Shown: one piece after another, positions 1 through 4,594 of the stretch
Layout of the letters: the number at the start of each line of letters is the position of its first letter
Numbering within the stretch: position 1 is the first letter of the stretch
Assembly: GCA_021828225.1 (NCBI GenBank)
Contig: JAKASH010000228.1
Location: 1-5,755 of the forward strand
Direction: 5' to 3'
DNA length: 5,755 bases
From: Acidobacteriota bacterium
GTDB lineage: Bacteria > Acidobacteriota > Terriglobia > UBA7540
Made by a program: the position numbers and the translations under genes
Notes under the pieces: generated by a model
Told to the model about the DNA's origin: nothing
The model's database searches: none
The model's input: the letters and a program-made list of their open reading frames with translations, nothing else

Positions 1-793
1 GGTCTTCATGCCCTTTGGGAGACACCAATATGGGGCCGTTCAGCGGAGTCATTTCCAGTTCGCCGTCAGTGCCGATAATGCGGAACTCGTCCCGGTCCAC
101 GCGCGAGTGCCAGCGCACGTCGATGATGGCTCGCACGTTGTTCCGGTATTCGATCAGCACGGTGGCCGAATCCTCCACCGGCGTCTGATTCACGGCGTTC
201 GACAACTGCGCCCGCACGCGCACGGGCTCCCCGAAAATGAAATTGAGCAGGTCGATTCGATGCGAGGCAATGTCGTAGAGCGGGCCGCCGCCGGCCTTAT
301 CCGGATCCAGCAGCCAGGCCCGCCATCCGTCTTCTGCGGTAAACCATCCGTGGGAGGACGCATAAGCCAGCGTCGGCTGCCCGATCGCTCCCTCGCGGAT
401 CAATTCCATGGCGCGGCGCACCTTGGGATAGGTCCGGCGGTAATAGGCTACGCCGAGAATTCGGTTGGCGGCTAGGGCGGTCTCCACCATCATCTTTGCT
501 TCCGTATAGTTCATCGCCATGGGCTTTTCGCACAGCACGTGGCGCCCTTCGCGGAGTGACACCATGGTTTGCGGCGCGTGCATAAACACCGGCGAGGCGA
601 CGTAAACGGCGTCGGCGCCGGACTCGGCCAGCGCTGTTCGAAGGTCCGTGAATCCCGGCACGTCGTAAGGCTCGGCCTTCGCCGGGTCCCTCGTGACGAT
701 CCCAACCAGCTTGCTGCGCTCCTCTTCCATGATCGCTGGAAGCACCCGCTTGGTCGTAATGTCGCCCACTCCAATCACAAGCCATTTGATCAT
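1..793 (-). CDS. Gfo/Idh/MocA-family NAD(P)-dependent oxidoreductase, C-terminus cut by window edge
   Basis: Read on the minus strand from an ATG at 793-791, the frame stays open for 264 codons to the window edge. The N-terminus is a Rossmann fold: a beta strand followed by the dinucleotide-binding GVGDI (residues 8-12). The family hallmark EKP is at residues 89-91, where the lysine normally contacts substrate and cofactor. The second, alpha/beta domain follows, with GGGPLYDIASHRIDLL at about 167-182. Asp173 and His177 sit where the family carries its catalytic or substrate-contacting residues. Family members run about 330-380 residues, so roughly 70-110 residues are probably missing beyond position 1. 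These cytoplasmic enzymes usually oxidise or reduce a hydroxyl of a sugar, inositol or related polyol; the substrate cannot be read here. There is no good Shine-Dalgarno: AGGTGG lies 14 nt upstream, which is too far. The start is chosen because the Rossmann strand begins immediately after it. The next gene upstream on this strand ends 349 bp away, so co-transcription is uncertain. Confidence 0.93.
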   Translation of the reverse strand, partial: MIKWLVIGVGDITTKRVLPAIMEEERSKLVGIVTRDPAKAEPYDVPGFTDLRTALAESGADAVYVASPVFMHAPQTMVSLREGRHVLCEKPMAMNYTEAKMMVETALAANRILGVAYYRRTYPKVRRAMELIREGAIGQPTLAYASSHGWFTAEDGWRAWLLDPDKAGGGPLYDIASHRIDLLNFIFGEPVRVRAQLSNAVNQTPVEDSATVLIEYRNNVRAIIDVRWHSRVDRDEFRIIGTDGELEMTPLNGPILVSPKGHED

Positions 794-799
794 GCGGCT

Positions 800-829
800 A
801 TTCTACGCCACCTGAGCGGAATTGGCGAA
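800..829 (-). promoter_or_regulatory. Possible leaderless promoter for the oxidoreductase gene
   Basis: On the minus strand a TAGAAT -10-like hexamer occupies 805-800. A weak -35-like TTCGCC sits at 829-824 with an 18-bp spacer. Initiation 6-7 bp past the -10 would fall on or next to the A of the ATG at 793. That fits the absence of a properly spaced Shine-Dalgarno sequence. The -35 match is only 3 of 6, so this is a suggestion from position and is not established. Confidence 0.25.
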
Positions 830-858
830 AGGGCCGTGATATGTCGGACCTTGGTAGT

Positions 859-887
859 CACGGTCAGCGTTCTGAGCGCTGACCGTG
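859..887. terminator. Strong perfect hairpin, candidate terminator or dispersed palindrome
   Basis: CACGGTCAGCG (859-869) is perfectly complementary to CGCTGACCGTG (877-887) across a 7-nt loop. This is an 11-bp GC-rich stem. On the plus strand it is followed by GG and then a pyrimidine-rich stretch, CTCTTTCTTTC (890-900). That resembles an intrinsic terminator for plus-strand transcripts, but no plus-strand gene ends here. On the minus strand, the direction of both neighbouring genes, no T-tract follows. It lies between the propeller gene and the oxidoreductase, so it may still attenuate read-through. It could equally be a genomically repeated palindrome. Confidence 0.35.
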
Positions 888-967
888 GGCTCTTTCTTTC
901 ATGTATACCGGCGGGTAGCGCATCGCGGTTCTTGCGGCGTGTGCGGACTGTCGCACGCGTCCTGAGA

Positions 968-1115
968 GCCGCAAGGCGGCGGCAGAAGGCGGCCCAAGGC
1001 GCGAGACGGGCTGCCCGCTTCCCGAAAGCCGCGGAGCGGCGACAGACTTTAGCCCCTGGCGCAAGCCAGGGGAACCGAGAGCAAAAGCAGAGCAGCGCCC
1101 CGGAGGGGCGACAGA
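968..1115. repeat. Degenerate tandem hairpin array, period about 60 bp
   Basis: Three copies of a 19-bp unit begin at 968, 1028 and 1097. Each has a 5-bp stem, a 3-nt loop, the closing stem arm, then G(G/A)CAGA. Copies 1 and 2 have stem GCCGC/GCGGC; copy 3 has GCCCC/GGGGC. That is a compensatory double change that keeps pairing, while loop GGA and tail GACAGA are identical in copies 2 and 3. Between the units lies a second hairpin type: GCCC...GGGC at 992-1011, and 1052-1072, which includes an 8-bp perfect stem (1053-1060/1065-1072) closed by a GCAA loop. The two second-type hairpins are also 60 bp apart, so about 2.3 copies of a composite unit are present. The last copy ends 27 bp beyond the propeller gene's stop. 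Read on the minus strand it is a GC stem followed by a T-containing stretch (TTTT at 1086-1083), so it could double as a weak terminator for that gene. Confidence 0.75.
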
Positions 1116-1142
1116 AACCACCCCCTCGCTCCTCCGTCCCCC

Positions 1143-2663
1143 TTACGGAGCTTGTGTCGTCCGTTCAGCAACGCTGGCCGGCCCGGGAATTGCCGCGACC
1201 GGGATGGCCATGGCGTAGCCGAAAATGTTGGTGACGTAGAGCGTTCCGCCCACAATCACGGGTGACGAAGGACCAAACGCTCCCCCGATATGCTTATTGC
1301 CGATCAGAGTGCCGTCCGCAACCCGGATGGCCGCGATATCGCCGGATTTGTACGGCACGTAAACGATGCCGTTCGCGAGCGCGCCGCCCGCGCGGATTTG
1401 CGCGCCCAGGTGAACCTTCCAGAGTTCCCGGCCGCTCTTCAGGTCGAACGCATAATAGTTGCCGGTTACCGGGCTGCCTCCGAAGACTTTGCCGTCGGCG
1501 ATCATTGGCGTGGCCGTCTTCATGGCCGGCGGCACCGGGCCCTTATCGAACCGATGCTGCCAGGCGATTTTTCCGGTAGCCGCATCAAGCGCCAGCAGAA
1601 CATTGGCGACCGGTTTCCGCGGGTCGCCGGTCTCGACGGTAGCTTCCTGCACCACGATGCCGTCGGCGTAGGCGGGCGTGCAGTCGCCCATCCCTGTTGC
1701 CACCAGCTTCGGTAACGTAACCTTCCATGCCACCTTGCCGGTTTTCTTGTCGAGGGCATAGAAGAAATTCGGGTGGGTGCCTCCGACGAAGAGATATTCG
1801 CCGTTCAGGACGGGCGACGACATGCTGACGAAAGAGACGATGTCGGAAATCCAGTCGGGCTTGCCGGTTGCGGCGTTCAGTTTGTAGACGTGGCCGTCGC
1901 CGGTTCCGATATAGAGGAAGCCGTCTTCGTACGCGGCGGTCGGCATGGCCTCGCCCGGAAAATGGTAGACCCAGATTTCCTTGCCGGTCCGGGCGTCGAG
2001 CGCGTACATGGAGTTGAGTCCGGGTCCGCGCGTCGGCCGCTTTCCCTCCACATAGAGCATCGTGTTGGCATAGTTGAAATAGGCGCTGCCCGTTGAAACG
2101 TACACACGGCCATCGGCCACCAGCGGATTGCTCATGGTCATGTTCCAGCCGTAATGCGCCCAGATCAGCTTGCCCGTGACGGCGTTAAGCGCGTAGGTGT
2201 AGCCGTTATCGCTGCCCACGTAAGTGATTCCTTTCACCACTGAAACGCCCACCGGCATTCCGATTCCATAAGCCGTGGTGACGATGTTGTTGTCGACGGG
2301 AGGACCCTCCAGCGGAATCGCGCCCGCGCCGGCAAAACGCCAGCTCACTCCCCTCCGCAAAAGCATGGGAGCGTGCGCAGGCAGCGAAAAGACCGCGTTT
2401 CGGCCGGAGTTTGAAGCGTAGGTCGTCCACGTTTGAGGGTAGTATCGGGTAAGGCTGGGGCTGGGGAGATTTTCCGGCAGGTACTGGGAAGGGAATTCCG
2501 CCGCGATGGCACGCTTCGCGGAATCCCTTGTCTGTGTCTTGCTGGCCTGTGGTTGCGCCAGCCACGTAGCGGCGAACAGGAACAGACCAGCGACAATCAG
2601 GAACGGGCGCCAGTTGCGGCCCCCAGAAATCTTCCAACTTCTTTCTTTGTACTTTCTAAACAT
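1143..2663 (-). CDS. PQQ-like beta-propeller repeat protein, membrane-anchored or exported
   Basis: The 506-residue protein begins with about 20 basic or polar residues, then a hydrophobic stretch (about 21-36, FLIVAGLFLFAATWLA). That is either an uncleaved signal anchor or a signal peptide with a poor site near residue 40, so the bulk should be outside the cytoplasmic membrane. Propeller blades carry the repeat A-x-D-x-x-T-G-x-x-x-W at about 157-168, 219-231, 260-271, 301-313, 356-368 and 403-415. A degenerate last copy lies at 444-455. TWTTYASNSGRNAVF (79-93) is the W-x-x-Y...R-N segment often found just before the first blade. There is no CxxCH haem site and no adjacent cysteine pair; the only cysteine is Cys328. 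A classical quinohaemoprotein dehydrogenase is therefore not supported. It may be a structural or binding protein (the BamB-like propeller class) or a quinoprotein of unknown substrate. A good Shine-Dalgarno, GGAG at 2672-2669, lies 5 nt before the ATG and supports this start. Confidence 0.93.
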   Translation of the reverse strand: MFRKYKERSWKISGGRNWRPFLIVAGLFLFAATWLAQPQASKTQTRDSAKRAIAAEFPSQYLPENLPSPSLTRYYPQTWTTYASNSGRNAVFSLPAHAPMLLRRGVSWRFAGAGAIPLEGPPVDNNIVTTAYGIGMPVGVSVVKGITYVGSDNGYTYALNAVTGKLIWAHYGWNMTMSNPLVADGRVYVSTGSAYFNYANTMLYVEGKRPTRGPGLNSMYALDARTGKEIWVYHFPGEAMPTAAYEDGFLYIGTGDGHVYKLNAATGKPDWISDIVSFVSMSSPVLNGEYLFVGGTHPNFFYALDKKTGKVAWKVTLPKLVATGMGDCTPAYADGIVVQEATVETGDPRKPVANVLLALDAATGKIAWQHRFDKGPVPPAMKTATPMIADGKVFGGSPVTGNYYAFDLKSGRELWKVHLGAQIRAGGALANGIVYVPYKSGDIAAIRVADGTLIGNKHIGGAFGPSSPVIVGGTLYVTNIFGYAMAIPVAAIPGPASVAERTTQAP

Positions 2664-2698
2664 AGCATCTCCGATCTTTATGAATTTCGGTCAAACAC

Positions 2699-2716
2699 TT
2701 CACCTGTGAACACAGG
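2699..2716. promoter_or_regulatory. Two interlocking dyads upstream of the propeller gene
   Basis: TTCAC-CT-GTGAA (2699-2710) and CCTGTG-AA-CACAGG (2703-2716) are both perfect inverted repeats and share eight bases. They lie 36-53 bp upstream of the propeller ATG, a usual place for an operator or a 5' leader hairpin switch. No confident -35/-10 pair could be placed around them. Role as a regulator site is inferred from symmetry and position only. Confidence 0.35.
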
Positions 2717-2810
2717 CGCGGATTCCGTGCCGCGAGCGCAGCAGAGACACACTCGGGTTGCAAAACGGCGCGGATTTTCAGTGCAATGAAATTGGAAATC
2801 GAGAAAAAGA

Positions 2811-3188
2811 TCAGAGTCGCAGGACGCTTGAACGGGGCGGGGAAGTGTCCGGTGGAGAAATGACGGTCAGGCGAGTTGCAGCCGCCGATTGGACGGGCAA
2901 CAGATAAGCAGCGAGGATTTCGAGCGGTGCGGCTGTGCCGGTGTGAGGCTGCTGGGGCGCATCAGGAAGGCTTGCAACGAATCCACGGCACTGCAAGCGG
3001 CACAGTGGCGTATGAGCCGGACCCGGCAGCGCGCCCGAATCAAAACCTGCTTGACCCGGCGCCATTGACCGGTAACCTGGGCTGACGGGAACTCGGCCGC
3101 AGACCTGTGCCCGGGCCTGCAGGCTCAAGGTCATGGAGGCAAGCAAGGCCATCAGCAGATTCAAGGTGCGGGAACGAACGCTGCTCAT
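2811..3188 (-). CDS. Possible small secreted protein, unrecognised
   Basis: A 125-codon minus-strand frame runs from an ATG at 3188-3186 to a TGA at 2811-2813. Residues 1-8 contain two arginines and 9-23 are hydrophobic. ARA-Q at 25-28 is a clean A-x-A signal peptidase site, so the N-terminus looks like a genuine export signal. The predicted mature part (about 98 residues) is rich in proline, alanine and leucine. It has three cysteines (30, 63, 67) and no domain I recognise. No Shine-Dalgarno is visible before the ATG. The frame lies in the same direction as the propeller gene, 147 bp upstream of its start. The signal peptide argues for a real gene. The low-complexity body and missing ribosome binding site argue for a decayed gene or a chance frame in GC-rich DNA. 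Confidence 0.4.
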   Translation of the reverse strand: MSSVRSRTLNLLMALLASMTLSLQARAQVCGRVPVSPGYRSMAPGQAGFDSGALPGPAHTPLCRLQCRGFVASLPDAPQQPHTGTAAPLEILAAYLLPVQSAAATRLTVISPPDTSPPRSSVLRL

Positions 3189-3582
3189 CGGTTATTGGAT
3201 GCAGAGACCGTCATTACGGTTTCAAAATGAGTCGGCTTGCTAGCGGCTTCGGAGTCTTAACACAGCCTTCAAGAGAATGTAACCTTAGTGTAATCTTCAT
3301 GGCTCATAAATAGAGCTGGGAACTGGAGGCTTGTCGATTGAGGACCTCGGCAGCCGTGATGCCCCCGATCGGTCGGCGTCAGCTTGTTGGCCCCGTCCGA
3401 AGCCTGCCGCTCGTAAGTCAGCAACAGGGTTTGGGACTTGAGAGGCGGAGCTGTGGCCTTCAAAACCACAATCCGGAAATTCCGTCGCGCCTTGAGCAAC
3501 CCTTAAATCAGCATTGCAGCCATACCTCAGAATTCCCGGGGAAGCCCCCGCCGCGCGCATTTAATAAAAAGAGGACAATTCA
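3189..3582. other. Intergenic stretch without a convincing gene
   Basis: This stretch separates minus-strand genes from the plus-strand polysaccharide genes and should carry the deacetylase promoter. Overlapping frames of 76-88 codons exist on both strands but show no recognisable motif, signal peptide or ribosome binding site. Visible structure includes a short hairpin ACCGT-CATT-ACGGT (3207-3220), a TGTGG/CCACA hairpin (3452-3456/3466-3470) and an 11-bp odd palindrome CGGAA-A-TTCCG (3474-3484) about 100 bp upstream of the deacetylase ATG. The bases around 3275-3315 are AT-richer than the surroundings. No promoter with both boxes could be placed with confidence. Confidence 0.5.
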
Positions 3583-4362
3583 ATGCCAACGCCTGTCGTT
3601 GTGACAACCAGTTGGGACGACGGCTATTCAGCCGACCTGAGAATAGCGGAACTCCTGGCTGCGCAAGGGCTCGGTGGAACCTTTTATGTTCCGATCAAGG
3701 GCCATCACGCATCGGCGCGCATGAGCAGTTCCGATTTGTGGTCGCTCGCCGAGATGGGTTTTGAAATCGGCGCCCACGGAGTCTCCCATCCGAATCTCAC
3801 CTTGTGCACTCCGGCGGAACTAGCCTGTGAAGTCGGCTGGAGCAAACAGCAGCTCGAAGACGAGTTGGGCCGGGCGGTGGGGATGTTCGCTTATCCCCGG
3901 GGCCGCTACAACCACCATGTGATTTCGTCGTTGAAGCAGGCGGGCTACTGGGGTGCTCGCACCACCCGAATGCTGGCCCGCAACATCAACTTCGATCCCT
4001 TCCAGATGCCAACCACGGTTCAGGCCTACCCCCACTCCGCCTCGGGCTACTTGCGGAATTTGGGCCGCTCGTTCAGCATCGGCCGTACCACGGAATACCT
4101 CGCCCGGCTGCAGCAGTCCGGAAGCTGGGTCGATCTCGCCGTAGCGCTTTTCGACGCAGTATTGCGCGAGGGCGGCATTTGGCACCTTTATGGACATTCG
4201 TGGGAAGTGGACGAATTGCAACTCTGGAGTGTCCTTGAGGAGATTTTTTCTTACGTGGCTATGCGCCCCGGGGTGCTCTATCTTTCCAACAGCAAGGTAT
4301 TGAGCCAGTTGCCTCAGGAATCCTGCCAGTCCTCACTGGCCGGCAACGTGTCGCCGTCCTGA
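3583..4362 (+). CDS. NodB-type polysaccharide deacetylase family protein
   Basis: The 259-residue protein has the NodB-homology motifs in order. TSWDDGY (9-15) replaces the usual TFDDG, with Asp12 and Asp13 in the catalytic-base and metal positions. GAHGVSHPN (63-71) supplies the metal ligands His65 and His69 of the HxxxH type. FAYPRGRYN (102-110) is the motif 3 loop with Arg106. WHLYGHSWE (200-208), with His205, fits the last conserved motif. Family members are metal-dependent amide or ester hydrolases removing acetyl groups from sugar polymers or sugar-lipid intermediates. There is no signal peptide, so this copy probably acts in the cytoplasm, perhaps on a nucleotide- or lipid-linked precursor. 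GAGGA (3571-3575) lies 7 nt before the ATG and fixes the start. The following pyruvyl transferase gene on the same strand supports a role in exopolysaccharide or cell-wall polymer synthesis. The length is normal for the short single-domain class, and the acidic and aromatic motif residues are intact. Confidence 0.92.
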   Translation: MPTPVVVTTSWDDGYSADLRIAELLAAQGLGGTFYVPIKGHHASARMSSSDLWSLAEMGFEIGAHGVSHPNLTLCTPAELACEVGWSKQQLEDELGRAVGMFAYPRGRYNHHVISSLKQAGYWGARTTRMLARNINFDPFQMPTTVQAYPHSASGYLRNLGRSFSIGRTTEYLARLQQSGSWVDLAVALFDAVLREGGIWHLYGHSWEVDELQLWSVLEEIFSYVAMRPGVLYLSNSKVLSQLPQESCQSSLAGNVSPS

Positions 4363-4390
4363 TCAATCTGCACGGCGTGCTGGCCACCGC

Positions 4391-4455
4391 ATGATCTTCT
4401 GCTCCGAACGCACCGCGCAAAGCAAGAGCCTGAAAGAAATCCGCAATTAAGGAGG
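4391..4455 (+). other. 19-codon frame ending in an orphan Shine-Dalgarno
   Basis: A short frame (ATG 4391, TAA 4448-4450, 19 residues) has its stop overlapping TAAGGAGG (4448-4455), a near-perfect match to the anti-Shine-Dalgarno. No ATG, GTG or TTG start lies at a suitable distance downstream. The MITE-like element begins just 2 bp after the GGAGG. The layout looks like the end of one gene and the ribosome site of the next, separated from its start codon by an insertion. The frame itself shows no known domain and may be a remnant or chance. Confidence 0.3.
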
Positions 4456-4457
4456 AC

Positions 4458-4562
4458 TGCAAATTATAGTGACACGGCCGTCTGTAGCGCCGGTGTCCCC
4501 ACCGGCGCATCTCGGCGCTGAGGGCGGCGCCGCTACAAATAATGCTGTCACTATAATTTGCA
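4458..4562. mobile_element. MITE-like 105-bp element with 17-bp perfect terminal inverted repeats
   Basis: TGCAAATTATAGTGACA (4458-4474) is repeated exactly, inverted, at 4546-4562. The AT-rich ends flank a GC-rich core with its own nested symmetry. TGTAG/CTACA (4483-4487/4533-4537) encloses two hairpins, an 8-bp stem (4488-4495/4500-4507) and a 6-bp stem (4513-4518/4527-4532). The whole can fold as a long stem capped by a three-way junction. It encodes nothing and is much too short to carry a transposase, so it would be mobilised in trans. No clear direct target repeat is seen at the ends. A copy of GCAATT occurs at 4443-4448 and another at 4560-4565, but neither pair abuts the ends symmetrically. 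The right terminal repeat holds TATAAT (4552-4557) pointing towards the pyruvyl transferase gene. A large structured regulatory RNA or terminator is the main alternative. Confidence 0.72.
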
Positions 4563-4594
4563 ATTCTCTGGAATCCGTTTCACAGGGGTGAACT

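Noticed and set aside
297..785. A 162-codon minus-strand frame overlapping the oxidoreductase in another register
   Set aside because: The register starting at 793 gives an unbroken Gfo/Idh/MocA protein, and this one gives arginine-rich nonsense.
968..1115. CRISPR array
   Set aside because: The repeats are short, degenerate hairpins with structured spacers of related sequence and only about 2.3 periods. No cas gene is present.
569..1234. A 221-codon plus-strand frame across the oxidoreductase start, the hairpin array and the propeller gene's end
   Set aside because: It is arginine-rich and unstructured, crosses two genes on the opposite strand and reads through repeats. There is no motif or ribosome site.
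3300..3330. Sigma-54 type promoter upstream of the polysaccharide genes
   Set aside because: GG and GC dinucleotides occur nearby but the spacing between them is 12, not the required 10, and the flanking bases do not fit.
3269..3604. Overlapping frames of 76-88 codons on both strands in the intergenic region
   Set aside because: There is no motif, export signal or ribosome site, and the frames overlap each other. They were considered as remnants of a decayed gene, but nothing was recognisable.
4318..4393. A short frame after the deacetylase whose translation (RVAVLINLHGVLATA) superficially resembles a glycosyltransferase start
   Set aside because: It stops within a few codons of the resemblance, has no ribosome site and mostly overlaps the deacetylase end. 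The likeness is too short to call a pseudogene.
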